A program made the position numbers and the translations under genes. From the NCBI GenBank assembly GCA_907163375.1, contig CAJQUW010001845.1, positions 124,001 through 188,000 on the forward strand: 64,000 bases of DNA, read 5' to 3'. This DNA comes from Prostheceraeus crozeri (taxonomy: Eukaryota; Platyhelminthes; Polycladida; Euryleptidae). Shown piece after piece: positions 21,201-36,200 of the stretch (position 1 is the stretch's first letter; each line of letters begins with the position of its first letter). The notes under the pieces were generated by a model. The model saw only the letters and a list, made by a program, of their open reading frames with translations. It searched no databases and was not told the origin of the DNA.

Positions 21201-24200
21201 AAAGGGCTTTCTGATGGTAGAACCTCGCAAAATGATTAGATTGTTGGTCATTTCTGCTCGAAAAAATAGCTAAGATAGAGAAGGGTTGAACAAAGCAACT
21301 TGAAGATATTAATCTCTAGAACTTTACTCTTCATTGACTCAGTACTCACCTGTGATGTTCTGAAATCAGGTTGCGGCGAGGAAGATCGTAGAGAAATGTT
21401 CTCCTTTCTCAGGCCAATATTTTCCTCGCGAAGGTTCGTGATCCGTTCCTGTAGCTGTGAGATGGTTCGTGCGGCTGTAGAGGAGGATATTTGAGGATCT
21501 GGGGAATGAGATTTACGAACTGGAGATGTGGAGCGCGCTTTGCTCAATTCGATTTCCAATTTGTCCATCTCTCGACGTTTTTCAGACAGTTCACGCTCAC
21601 GACGCTTCAATGACTTCTTTGCATCACGCATCTTCCTGCAATGATAAATTCACGATGAATCTGCCCAGACTTTAGAGGAATATAGAGAGAATGGCATACT
21701 ATTTATCAGTGGCGGCGCGAGGAAGTTTCGTGCCCGGGACGGGTCATTTATCAGTGCCCCCTTCCCCAATGAACCCCATTCCCAGCCAATTCTAATAAAA
21801 TTATGAAGATTTATACACCGATTCTTTCCTTCTTAGGGGAACGTGTACCTACTATATTTAAGCTTATAAATTAATTCATAAACAGTCATATTTTGAGATT
21901 TAAATCATTAAAATGTAAAATGAACAACCTCTTAATCACTCGCTGTGACATTAGCCTAATTATGAAACTGGTAAAGTACATGTACTAATATCAAAAGCAA
22001 AATCAGAATATTACCAGAGAATATATTCGAGAGAAAACGGTATGTTCATTACGTAGACCAACGCACAGTACGATAAGGCTAAATCTGAACTCTGCGCGCC
22101 TTGCATTTAGCAAAAACATCAATGCATTCATCAATTTCACAATTATTCAAACGAAGACGTTCAATAGAAATAAGAGACAAATTATCCCCGAGCGAGCCTC
22201 TGACCGTGCCCCTTGAATCTCGGTGCCCGGGGCGGACCGCCCCCCCCGCCCCCCTAGCGCCGCCACTGCTATTCATCAAATCCGTCTCAGGAAATGGATT
22301 TCTCACCTCTCCAGATACCTTCTTTCATATGTATGGCTAGCTGCTGTTATCATTCTGCTGTCAAATATCTAAATCTAGCTTGCAGTTTCATTTTTCGGTA
22401 TGCTTCCTCATGTTTGGAGAGGCCTTCCTCATCGCTCATTCGATTTGGTCGGCCTGCCCCGCCATGTGATACAGGTTCGAAACATTTCTTTATGCAATCA
22501 CATGGTTCTCTCTGATGACTCCTTACACAGCTATGTAATCGAAAGTTTCTTCAGTTTGTGAATATCTTCACTTATAAATTTGGTTAGCATTTCGTCATAC
22601 TCTCGCCAAGCTCTCTCGTCTATAAAATTGAATTATTAGTTTTTATTTATTTTACCCTTCTCTCTAAATTTTGGTTCCGCTAGCCTACTGTACATCAGGC
22701 TGAATGCTTTTCTTCACGAGACAGTTGCGTTTATCACACTCACATTCTTTGGTGGAAATCCTTCTATCTTAAGTCGTCGAGCGAAAATTTTTAAGTGATG
22801 TTAATAAAAGTGAGTCTGCCGAAGAAATATCACTTGGCCACTCTGGGTTCTCTCTGGCCAATGATTGCCACTTAGGCGGTTTTCATCATTAAACTGAGGC
22901 ATGCCTTAGAGTAAGTTTAATTAAATAATCAATCAATTGATTTTATGAGTCAGTAAGTAATTTGCGGTCAGAAACATCCTTTTATTTTGACTGACGCATG
23001 CACCACTGATTTGAGTTCAGAACTATTCATAATCGAAAATTTCTATTTTGTTATGATAATTATAATTGGAGTCTGTAGTAGCTCAAATGAAATTAGGAAT
23101 CAGATAACTACCTTGGAATAAACATTGGAACAACATCATATCATTGGACGATAAATTTCTAAATAGTTAAGAAAGTGAAAAAATGTGAAGCGTATTCACA
23201 TGTATTTGCTAAGTGTAATATTTCTATGGTTCTCTGCATGCACGATGATTGTTTTCTGGATGTTATTTAATTGTTTCTAAAAATGCGTACATGAAAGGTA
23301 GTTGAACAACAACACCTTGATAAGAAGTAAACAAATTACAAAATTCCTTAAATAACCACACCTAACAACTACTCCAGAAGAAAAATTCATTAAAATGATG
23401 CTCTTAAACACCTGGATACTTCAGATACTCTCTTTATTCTACAAGATGATTTAAAAATCGATGATAATGAATGTGAGTGAATTGATTTCTTACCGTTCAA
23501 ATTCGTGGTTGAATTCTTCTTGAAGTTTCGTAGCCAGTTGCTCAGCAGTTGACGTTTTCCAATCTTGCATATTCTGTCGCAGTTGACGAAGTTCCGAATC
23601 TTTTTGAATAATTAATTGCTCGAAGGTTCGAGAAGAAGAATCTTGAGCCATTTTTAACTGTTGATGAATTAAACGCTTGATAAAACAAATATCCAAGGTG
23701 CTAAATGAGTATAAGAATAAGTTACATATTGCGATAAAATAGCATCCATTCTCTATGTGATTAGTTGCATCAGATGTTATCTAATAATTGTATCGATTAA
23801 TTTGTTTGTCTTCGAAGGATATGTCTTCGGAATTCGAACAGACCTGAGCGGCTCTGTCAATCCAGTTCAGGGATGGGCCGCCATGTTTGGATCTGTGACA
23901 CATTTTGTCACATTCTGATATTCGAGATTTGTCACATTTTGTCGCCTACCGATGGGCGAAAATGTCACATTTTGTCACATGCTCATTGACATGAAAGTCA
24001 CATTTTGTCACATGTTGATGAAAACAGACGGCCAAAATTTGACACATGTCGGTGCGCAGAAGATTGGCAGTTATCAATTTTGCCTTAAAGGCTGATTTTT
24101 TCAGTTGACGTAATATTCATATTATATATCAAATGAGGTTATAACGGGACAAAATCGAGAAAACATTATTTATATAGCTCATAGCACATAGCACAGTGGC

Positions 24201-27200
24201 TAAGTGCTTGGACTACCGATCTTTCTGTCCAGAGGTTGAGCCCCGAATGTGTCATTGGAAGAAGTGAGGAAGGGCATCCGGACTAAAAGATCACAAGTCT
24301 CTTGATTAAAGTCTGATTTATGTCAGCACCGTCCAAGCCCTCAGTATGGGGTAGTAGCGACGTTAAACCATCATTTCATTTCCAAAGACAATTGCCACTG
24401 AAGGTGTACAACATTTACCCCGAGATTTGGGGGTAATAACGAAATAGACCATGGGTAAAACCGGGACACATTTCATTTGATTGAACCCTTTCGCGACCGA
24501 AATTAAAATTCATTATATTGCCCGAAGTCACCATGACGTGCTTTGCACGCACAAACTAAATATGCTCTAACTATGTCATCCCAATCGTGGTGACTTTGCA
24601 CCATTCATGTATGGCGTGCTCTGCACGCATTGGTCGCGAAAGGGTTGAGTGAAAAATTGCACTCAAACCTTGTAGGCTATTAAAATTGATTATTTTTATA
24701 GTCTCGAATTCATTTATGATTCATTACTTATGGCAAATATGATTGCATAACAAACACGTACTCGGAAGATGTTTCACAATGTGAATTCACAGTCCATCTT
24801 ATTTCACAGAAAAGAGGAAAACTTCGTTTTGAGTGAATAAATGCCACTCAGTTTTATAGCGTACTGTTACTTTTGTTCTGTATTCAGATCAGCGGTAAAT
24901 ATAAATACATTCGCGCACATATAAATACATTCAGAATATTTTCCCGTGACTTTGTCACATTTTGTCACACAAACAGCAAAAAACACACATTTTGTCACAT
25001 TCTATTTTGAGATGAAAAATTGTCACATATTGTCACATCGGCCCACCCCTGACAGTTATAATCAGGAGCACGTCTGGTTCGAATGCCTTGATATCAACGC
25101 AGCAATTACATCCGGAAAATATTCAAGAAAGGAAGTAGCAATGCAGCGCCAATGAATTTTCTCGGATTTTTGAGTGATAACTTAACAAACTACTGAAATA
25201 CACTGAGTCAGTTCAAATATCATTAAATGCACAAAGACTCTACGTGACGTGTTACTTATTCATTGATCATTATTGCCTTGACAACTGATGTGTGGTGGTG
25301 AGGGCTTGATCCTGCCAATTGACAGAGTCGCGTAAGTGGCTCGTAGCTCAGTTAATTAGAGCACAGGTCTAGTTAACCTTGGTCGTAGGTTTGAATCCTA
25401 CCAGTAGCACATCTTTTGAATGGGAATTTGATCTATCGTTTACTTAATTTCATTGTTGTTAGTTGACTAGGTAATAAGAACATAATTCTTTGAGACATGA
25501 CTTTGACTTCGAAATCTAAGTTCGGATTCGGGTTCTATCTCTAGGCCATGTAATTTTACCATCGCGTCTCGGAGACCACCCAAAATAATTCCGTTCAGGA
25601 AAACGTACAATCTGAAGCATAACTGCTGAAGGAAGGGGAATAATGCCAACAGGGACAACAGTCAGATACTAGACAGTGAGTAGACATATTTAATTTTTTT
25701 AATTAAAAATATTTGTGGATTTTTTTCGAACAAATAGATGACACTATCTGAGATCATGTCATTAATTAATCCGTTCAGTTTTCATCTCACCTCAACTCTG
25801 TGACTCTCAATCAATTTCTCCTTCAAATCTTCCAAATCTCTGGCTTTGCCATCATTGATAGTTTTGATGGTTTCGTTCTTGGAAGCCAGTATCTCCGTCA
25901 GTTTCCGTTTCTCAATCTCCAGACGTGAATGCATTTGTGATACATCAGCAACAGCCTCTTTGATGCAGGATTCAAGCAAATGCAGACAACCTTTCATATC
26001 TGAGGGAACAGGGGGAAGTCCACTGAAATGGAAGAGACTGAGTGAATAATGACTGAATCTCAGAAAGGGGTCTGCAGCAGTTCAGATAGATCGCTATAGA
26101 AATTGCAATGATCAGTACATCAAATTTCTTACCGCTGAGATGACGCCAAGGTTGGCTGCAGGGCTCGAACAAGTCGCAAACATTCATCATACACCGTTGA
26201 TATAACGAGACGTTCTGATTGGCTGAGCTCGTCCAGGACGTGACGCTGTCTGTCCAATTCAGAACGGAGATCTTCACCAGCTGTGAGATGACTTTTGAGG
26301 ACCCGCTCTTTCTGCAAACATAGCGATGACGATTCCAGACAGAGATTCTAATTCTAGTTTATCAGTAATTCAAAAAATCTACATTATTTTGAATATGTTA
26401 ATGAACATAAATGCATTAAAGTACGACGTACTACAGAACTGATCATAAAAACGGACCACCTCCATTTTGCTGAAATTCAACCGATTCTCATGCCTTCCAG
26501 TCTCATCGCACAACAGCGTGCCATGCATCATTCGAGAACTTGCATTCTCAGCTTCAAAATGAGATATGATAGACCTGTATCCGTCATTGTATTTGCTGAG
26601 CAGTGCTCAGAATGTGAAAATCACTCAATTTACAAATTGCAATTTTTCAATACCACCGATTTTGATGACCGGTATGTCATAAGAGAGCTCAGAAAATGCT
26701 CTTTCTCCCTATGGCTGATTCATTATAACACTCACATGTCTTCCTATTATGTGTATTCCTTGCAATGTTCTTCCGTTATATTACATCTAGACAGCACTTG
26801 CTGCGCTCAATATATGCTATGTTCTGGTACGGAGTACGAGTGAAGCAACTATTAATCATCGCCCTTAAACAACGTTCATTAAATGACGTCCTCAGGGACA
26901 TCAGTGGAACTCAAGCAGCCTCCGGCTTGTGAGTAAAACAACCCTCTGACTCGGTCTGAAAGGTCGGGCGAGCTTCAACGCCTGCCTCAACACACCATGC
27001 AGGTCCCTGCAGACCAACAGGATCATGAAAGACGACAAAACATGCAAATCACAACGATGTGTTCACTAACCTCGTTTATCCGTCCCTCATATTGGGTTGC
27101 AGTATCTTCAAGTTCTCTTGTCAATCTTGAGATAGTAGCACTCTGATCGTCGATTATAGAACCAAGACGATTTCGCTCCCTATCCATGTCCTGGAATGAC

Positions 27201-30200
27201 GCGGAATTGAAGATAAAACACATTGAAGGAAACAGACCTGAGAGCTTGGTTAAATTGGTCATGAAACTCGATCATTGTTAAACTGTCACGGGGAAAGGCT
27301 CAAATCAAAATATTAATAACAGAGACGTTCTCAGCATCATCTAAAGCCAATGTTTCTGTTGAAATTTTAGCCGGAAACTCATTAACTTCTGACAGTTAGT
27401 GAAGGTCTCAAGCTGTCGGAGGCTATCGAAATTCCGACACAAACAAATGATAGATGTTGCTGGGGACGTTTTATAAGACCAATTTCACACGCCCTAAGAT
27501 CCTTCTGTTATTTGATTCAGCACTCACCTCACGAGCGGAGCGCAGAGCGTTCTCCTGATGTTTGGTCTTCTCACGCTGTCGTTCCAGCTTGCTCTTCAGA
27601 CTATCTTGCACACGATTCGACTCCTCTTTCAATGCTGTAAGGTCAGATTTCAGCTGCTCATCGGACTGACGCTGCCAAACATCACGCTCCTGTGTCAGAG
27701 TGTCTCGAAGACGTTCTCGCATCTCAATCTGATGCTCTTCTTGCGCCAATTCCATTTCATGAGATTTCTGTTGAACCAATCTCGTCAACGCGTCACATTC
27801 TTCCGTCTTGCGCTACAAAAGTCGAAGTTATTTCAATGATTGAAGAGTGAGATGCATGAATATTTTCACACAAATCTCTGAGAAAGTTGATCACATTGTC
27901 ATAGGAAGAAAAATGCTTTTTTGAAAGCGGGCACTGTCTACCTCTCATCCAGTACGTAAAAGGATCTAAATGTCACAGATAATTGTAGGTTTTGAACAAC
28001 AATTCATCACTGTCGTCCGTGGATATTTGATATATTTGCTATCCATTTTAGCACTGATAAATGAACACTGTTCAAAAATATTATCCGGTCCTAATGTTGA
28101 GCTCATGTGAGTTTGAAATTTGAGACATTTCCTCAGAAAGAATTATATGAATCAGTTGGTGAAAATGAAATATTTTTAGCTATCAGAGAACTTTTGCATC
28201 GGTATAAAATCATTCAGATTCCGTAATCAAGGGCTACAAAGTCATTGAAAATAAGAATGCATGTTTTCAGATTTCAGGAGCCATAGCTCATTGAATTCAG
28301 CTTGTTTGAATACTGAATGTGGAAGACGAGTTAAATACCAGTCAGTATCCAACACACGTCAACATTTCGTGATAAAACTGAGACAGGAAACCCTCAAATT
28401 GCAGGCTTAAACCTACTATCTGAAAATCTTACATTTCGAAAGAGTATATTCATTTCCGCTTGAGAGCATGTTCTTTATTCGTCTCAATTGATACCTGCCC
28501 GTAGACCAACTCATCGGATGGCTTGGCAACTGTCGGAAATTGGTGAAGAATTTCTCCTTCATAAATGTGTTCTAATGTGCGCGACATTATTCAATTCGAT
28601 CGCAAAATTAAGGAAATCTCTGACAAAAATTCACTTACGAAAATTTGTCTTTGATTGTATTATAAACTTTCTTGCATTGGAATTCTATTTCAGATTGCAT
28701 ACTATTTGCATAAATGATCTTTTTCGATTGTTTATAGATTAAGAATATCCAAAAGAAAACCTAAAAGAAGGGACATGGCAATCCTCCTTGCCGATCTGTA
28801 CTTTGACTGAGATGTCTGCGGAGTTGTAGAGACCACGTGGATGATGTGAATTCCATTTGAAATAAAAAATTTAATGGAAAACTGTTCGTCATAGTCTGCT
28901 CTTATTAGAGCATTAAGCAGATTTGAATTTTTATTTTCTGTGAAACACTTGCACAGGTAGACTGCCTATATTTATTTACCAAAGTGCTGTGTACATGTAA
29001 TTCACACATTTGGGTGCCTTTCACTTGTTCCTTTATAACCGATATCTGCAAGTTCTTGTGGTTGTGATTGTTCAAATTTCCATTGAAATATCTAATTTTA
29101 AAACGTCTTACTTACACGTACGGTCAAACAAAGAAGTCTTGAATTTCACTAATTTATTCAGTTTTGAATAAATTATTTTTGATGCAAATTAATTTAAATT
29201 TGATGCTGCTCTGCAGAAATGCTGATCCATGTGAGTAATATCCATGGGAATATTGAAGTCTACTCTCTAATCTCCTGTCAGAGCGATGAGTGGATGTTTA
29301 ACAATCAGCTGTTGAGCTGAAGTACATTTTGTCATTATCCGTGTGCATTGTACACCATGAAGAATGACACTGAAGGTCAGTCGGCATGTATAATAAAGGA
29401 AAGAACGACATGTAATGTCTACCAAATACTACTATAAAGCACGCACAGGCGGGTTATCAAGAACCTGATGAGCGACAACAATCCAACTGAATGGTAACAT
29501 GAACGAAATCAAGCAGTTCATTATCCTTCTGGTATCTAACATTCATGGCAGGAGGAAGTGCAAGTTTGTTCCGATACGTCTGCTTAGGAGACTCTGAGAA
29601 GATGCCTTTTAAAGTTAGCTACCAATCACGATGAAAAGTATCATTTCACAAAAGTTGATGATCATCGGTTTTACTGTGATTTGAAACATTTTCTCTTCAA
29701 TACGATAAGAGACATCTCCGACCCTTTCTACACCCTTAAAACATTCAGAATAGCAATCTTATGATCATTATTGCTCTCATAATCAAGTTGCAATAATCAT
29801 TATATTAAGCAGTTTCAACTCATTCCCTTTAAGTAGTGATTCGGAATGATAGATGATACGCCTGTAATAAAGGAAATCTTGACATGCGCACGACGATAGT
29901 TTGATATCGTTACGAACATTTTTCAACACGCCTGATGTTGTTTCTCAATGAGGTTCTCTTTGGATAATCTGGTGATACGTGTACATGATTATTTATAATC
30001 GTTCCCTTAGACGAGGTGAAAGAAAATGTCATGCATACATCTTGTACAACATATGTGAAAAGAAATGATTTGTTTGAGTTACATAGAGTAGGTATATTAG
30101 GTAGAGTACAAACTCAGAATTAATTACATCCCCTTTGTGTATACAGTTTCGATTTTATTAACTGACCTCGAATGAGACCCAGCACCACGTGTGAGATTTG

Positions 30201-33200
30201 CAAAGTTTGGCACTTTTGGACTTGGAGAAACACGGATTTGAATGATCATGATATCAAAAGCAGAAGGAATAATAGCATTTTACAAATCTTCCGTGTCGTG
30301 TCAACCTTGGAGAGGTAATATAGTTTGTTAAAGACAATTCGATGAGTAGCTATCACTTTAATGCTTAGCCCTATCAATAAGAACATTTTCTTGAGCTTGA
30401 TCACATCACAAGCTATCTGCCACTAAATCATAGACAGTGATCACAATTAACCTTAAAAGATGTAAATGGGTGCAAATTACTGTTCAGATTTGAGTGAATC
30501 ATAGAATCATGCCGATGAAAATGAAACCAAAACTTGAAATTTCAAGCAAGAAAGAACGTTTTCATGAAGGACTCGCATTATAATGCAGTTCATAAAATTC
30601 CTTGGACAATCAGCTTAATTCGCGATTAATTAAGATGCCTGTTAGCAAAAATTCATTCCTCTTGATATCCAACCTGTTTCATACTACTTATAAAGTGGCT
30701 TTATCTAGGTAGCATGTAAACATAGGAATAATTTGAAAAAAATAAGATTTTTAAAAACTGCTCAAATAATTTTTTTGGATCGCAGAAACTTAATCTCCGC
30801 CAAAAACTGAATCTTTACATATAAAAATTTTCACTGTATACAGATACTTTTTTGAGTCGACACTCTGTCTACATACTTACTCTATGTTTTTAGTGTAATA
30901 AATAAAAAAGAGCTGACATCAACAATTACTTGACATTTTGAATACAAAATCAATAATCAGACACTAAAATGTCTCAATTGAGCATGATAAAGAAATCCAC
31001 ATATCAGAAACGTGTATTAGTTGCCGGAAACTTGAAAAACAATTATGAAAGTGAAATTCAAAATGAGATGAATAATGACAAAAGCAAAATGAGGTAACTT
31101 ACAGAATCACAATCTCATGACAATTAAGTGAAGGTAAGGTAGCATAGTACACCTCTAACCTACTGCAAAACTTCGCGTCTGCCGGATCAGATCATTTGCT
31201 TTTCAGAAATAGAGAGGATAACAAAATTCTATGTATTTCCAGTGGTAAAATTGTGACATTTAAGGGGTTGACTCCATTTTTTCGAATTTTTGCTCATAAA
31301 AGTTACACAAATTGGTATTTTGTTGAACTGGTTATTATAGAAATCATCTACAGATCATGATCTTTCAAATGAGCTATCATTCAGTGACAGAGGATGAAGT
31401 AAAGTGTACAAACAGACACTTTTCGTTAAAGTATATCAACAATTTTCCTGAAATATCTATGTTAAAATTTGCAGTTACACCAACGAAAAGTGTCTGTTTG
31501 TACACTTTACTTTATCCTCTGTCACTGAATGATAACTCATTTGAAAGATCATGATCTGTAGATGATTTCTATAATAACCAATTCAACAAAATACCAATTT
31601 GTGTAACTTTTATGAGCAAAAATTCGAAAAAATGGAGTCAACACCTTAAATGTCACAATTTTATCACTGGAAATACTGGAATCACTGGATTGTGTTATCC
31701 TCTCTATTTCTGAAAAGCAAATGATCTGATCCGGCAGACGCGAAGTTTTGCAGTAGGTTAGAGGTGTACTATGCTATGTGAAAGTTTTATGTACTACCTC
31801 GTTCCCTGCACAACTTCACGCTAGCTCCCGGACTATAGAGACATGGTGTCATTTGTAATATCATACACCAACTTTGTTTTGCAAAGCAAATGCAATGGGT
31901 TGATAAAAATGGCATTGACAGATCAGTTTGTGATTTCAGAATTAATAAAGTAGTTGCTGCTAGATTCACTTCATGTACATGCAAGTTGTTATTGCATCTT
32001 TTTTCCAATGAAATGGGACATACATTGATAATCATCAACTGGTTTCATTATCAGTCGCATGTCAATTTTGATGGGAGGAGGAATATGCTTCTGCATGGAT
32101 AAAAGTGAATAAAATAGACTACAACGGACGCATTACATTCAGCTCTGGTACTTGCTTCCCCGCATTTTCGTCCTGTCCACGCTGAACGGGGTCAAAATCC
32201 AGTCTGGTAGATGTGACTCAATCTCAGCCGATTCAAAAGCACGGCGTGTGTCCAAGTTCTTAATCTGTACATAGATAATGATTGAAGGCTCAGAAAAATT
32301 CGTGCGGATAAAAAATCGCACAGTCACGGTCATTTCGTGAAAGCCGCAACTTCATCCGCTCAATTCTGTATCTTCATTATGATGAATTACGAATGCTGCT
32401 CCATAAAGAATGCTCCTAAACTTATCCATTGCTTCCTGCTTGCCTGTGAGTGAAATGTAACTTCACTGTAGACATACACCATAAATAAGTCTATGAAATT
32501 GACATGAATTAATGGATTGAGCGACATATGATAGTGATAGCGTGTGAGAGGATATCGTTGCTAAAATAAGAGTTCCCTCAGGAATTATCTCGGAAAGTTG
32601 ATCCCCTGATCACAATAGCCACACCCATCGACTAACTTTGTCCACCTACCTCAATATTCTCTCTTAATAGAGAGATTTCCTGACGAAAGTTGTCCTGAGT
32701 TGATCGTAGTTCAGTATCATGCGCGGATTCAAGCCGACAACGAAGATTTTCCACGTCTTTCAACCGCTTATCCGTCAGTTCTTCTTGAAGACGCCGCAGC
32801 TTTCTCTCCTGAAGAGCAATACAGTCGAATCTTTATTGTATCACAGAATTTAGTAAAAGACATTCTAACATTTCAAGCAGAATACACTTTAGCTGCTGGA
32901 CATGTCCTAGCTTTTAATAACAAGTCTTGAACAGAAATAGATTCTGCTAAGGGGGGAAATGTCTGAATTTCTACCAGAGTTTGACGTTATTTGAATGTTA
33001 AACATGGATAAGGTGTACAGTGCACGACAGCAAGTTGGAAACTTGGCATAAATCTACGAACACGTACATTTTTCAACACCTTCTAAATTTTTTTGCTATT
33101 AAGAAATATCGACAAATTTATAATCATCTGAAAGAGAATTTTCGGATCTATCATTTGAATGTTGTTGAATTAATTGTTTTTGAAATTGGTGGTTCCTAGA

Positions 33201-36200
33201 GGCCCATAAACCCGAAAGCCCCAAATTTTCTTTGACTTGTTTTGACAAGCACATAAATCAATTTGAAACATTCTCCTTGTGATGTTCAAAACCGTCACAA
33301 AATAGGCTTTCGGAAAATATATAGTTTGAAAGTGTTTTCTCGAAGTTTATAGGCGATATTTTGAAAGTAGTATAGATAGAAAATGTGGCGATTTTTTCAT
33401 TTTCAGAATGTGTTGCGATAATAACAGAAATAACGCTTTTTACTGACTGGTGGCATTTATTTTCCTCAAAACTAGTGTTTTCTGCTTTTGTTGGGTAAAT
33501 TTAAGGCCCTTCGAAGAAATATTCTGAAAATGAAAAAATCGCCACATTATCTATCTATACTATTTTCAAAATATTGCCTATAAACTTCGACAAAACACTT
33601 TCAAACTATATATTTTATGAAAGCCTATTTTGTGACGGTTTTGAATATCACAAGGAGAATGTTTCAAATTGATTTATGTGCTTGTCAAAACAAGTCAAAG
33701 AAAATCTGGGGCTTTCGGGTTTATGGGCCTCTAGGAACCACCAATTTCAAAAACAATTAATTCAACAACATTCAAATGATAGATCCGAAAACTCTCTTTC
33801 AGATGATTATAAATTTGTCGATATTTCCTAGTAGCAAACAATTTTTATGTGTTGGAAAAAATACGTGTCGGTAGATTTATGCTAAGTTTCCAACTTGCTG
33901 TCGCGCACTGTATATAGAAACACATGTCGACTCAACAACAACGCAAGAACTACGCCCTCACATGTCGAACAGATGGAAAGATGCCTCCATTTCAAGAGCA
34001 ATATCATCAGAATGTCACAGCTTCTCTTTATTCATTAACATCTAGAATGACTTGCTAAGGAGATTTTGGACAGCTCCTTATATTCTCCTCACTGTATTGC
34101 CACGTTTAAGGAGAATTGATCAAATCACAGTTCATTTGATGAATTTTGAATAGAGAAGAGAAAAGAGAAAAATTATATATTTGTCGTAATGAAAATCAAA
34201 AATTACAGAGACATTTCTGAAAAAACAGTTATTTGCAAGTAAGGTCAGAGAGACCATTAATGACCAGAGAGCTTAAAACGACGAAGCTATTTTGCCGGCG
34301 ATTAGTAGTGCACATTGGGACCAAAACATGTTTTCGTATAGATTTAGGAATAATGTAACACAACGGATGTCCGGGCTGCAAGCACTTGTTGTAGAAGCTT
34401 TTAAAAGTCGCCAGTCTAATTGCATGAAATCTTGTCATGTCATTGCCACAAGAACATTGTGCAGGGCAAATCAGTCGCCTTCCTCGTTTATACAAACTGT
34501 TGATAATATGATTAATTTCATAACTGAAACCACCAAATAACTGAGTACAATACATGATTAAATTTTCTATTAACATGTGGAAAGTCAACCACAATTCGTC
34601 ATGTTGTAGAGCATCCTTTAAGATTTTCAACAAATATAGACGTTTTGAGCATCTTTTTAGCAATAAACTGAAATGGGAATCCCATTTTAAAGTTTCTATA
34701 AACAATGATAATAATGACAGGGTTTTTTAAGGAAAATTCTAGAGACCTTGTAGGAACCCGAAAATATTTCATAGTAAATGCTATAATTAGATATCCTTTC
34801 TACATGACATTGGTGGCAAAATGTTAAGTTTTCACATCCTGGAGGGTTGTGATCTATGTACAAGTAAAGTTAAGTACATCTATGGTATAGCACATGTAAT
34901 ATTATATGCTAGTTACGTAGTGCTATTCCTTGAAATCTTTCAAATCTCTCCTTAACATGCCTTAGAATGTAGGCTTATACCTACGTACATGACATACCGT
35001 ACAATCAGAGCTCAACATAATCAGAACATAATTATTTATTCTCTGATTCTAGGGACCCGAATCGGGTCCCTAAAGCGCCTTAAAAACCCCTGATAATGAT
35101 AATGAATATAATCACAAATTACAGTCAAAGCTCGTTAATTAAGACCATAAATGCCAGGTTTTCAATGTCTTAATTATTGATAGTCTTAGTTAAATAGCAA
35201 CTTACACTGTCTATGTGCCAAAGATACAAAGAATGCCACAGCCGTGTGATCTTAATTTGCCGAAAACTTCATTATCCGTGTCAGAATGAACGATTGCAAC
35301 TATAAATGAATACCAGGAGCATCTCCGATAGAATAATTTTATTCATATGAAGTGCTACTGTTGATCTCTTGAGCGAAGCGAAGTAAAATTAACATTGCAT
35401 AACATATTAACTCTACATTGCATCCATGCGTTGAGGAGAGCGTTCTTCTTTAATTTATTGCATGTTCTAAATTCAGAATGCGAGGAGAGCGCCAAGTCCT
35501 GAGCTATTTAACTCCAACAGTTTCAAGCTGATTCGAAAACTTGCTTACGATTCATACTAACTGCCTATCGAAATATAGGGTGGGCCGTAAAGGACCGATG
35601 AATTCTCTGTAGTAAAAGAAAATATGCTTAGAAGAGTTAGACGGTGCTTATGTGTACCGTAATTTAGCTTCCTTCCATTGACTAATTGAATGAATAGTAT
35701 CTGATGTGTTTCATGACACATGCGTGCAGATTAATTAGGTGATTTTCGCTCAAGTGTTTGCTTATGCGTTCGTCTTTATTTCGTTCATTATCACGAATGA
35801 TGGCACATCAGTTGGATGCACAACAGCGAATATTCTGTATTAAGCGATATTATTCTACAAACAATATCTCTTCCGTTTGTCAAACTTTTCAGGAAGAACA
35901 TGGAAACACTATTAGATGGAATACGGTTAAGAACCTTATCGAAAAATTTGAGGAAACGGGTAGCGTTCTTGATAAGAAAAGTTCCGGTCGTCCGAAATCA
36001 GTGAATACTGGTGTTACTGGTGAAACATATCTTCACATGCTTGAGACTTTTGCATTACCGACACTTAATGAAATGGGATTGCTCGACGGCGATATCTGGT
36101 GTCAGCAAGATGGAGCTCCACCGCATTATGCTCGAAATGTAAGAGATCGTCTGAATGCCGTTTTTCCAGACAGATGAATGGCCTCCTCGTAGCCCAGACC

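Larger units (their letters stand above)
23868..25051. mobile_element. hAT element with GTCACATTTTGTCACAT ends, hosting two insertions
   Basis: The ends CAGGGATGGGCCG and CGGCCCACCCCTG are inverted. Both ends are rich in the phrase GTCACATTTTGTCACAT (several copies in 23895-24020 and 24950-25036, mirrored). CAGGG termini suit hAT; a clean 8-bp duplication was not found. A SINE (24182-24380) and a 159-bp MITE (24486-24644) lie inside. Confidence 0.72.

Noticed and set aside
25338-25409. Functional tRNA gene
   Set aside because: D and T arms are good but the acceptor stem pairs poorly, so only a tRNA-like or pseudogene call is kept.
26490-26843. 117-codon + frame
   Set aside because: Antisense in an intron with atypical composition for coding DNA; no motif.
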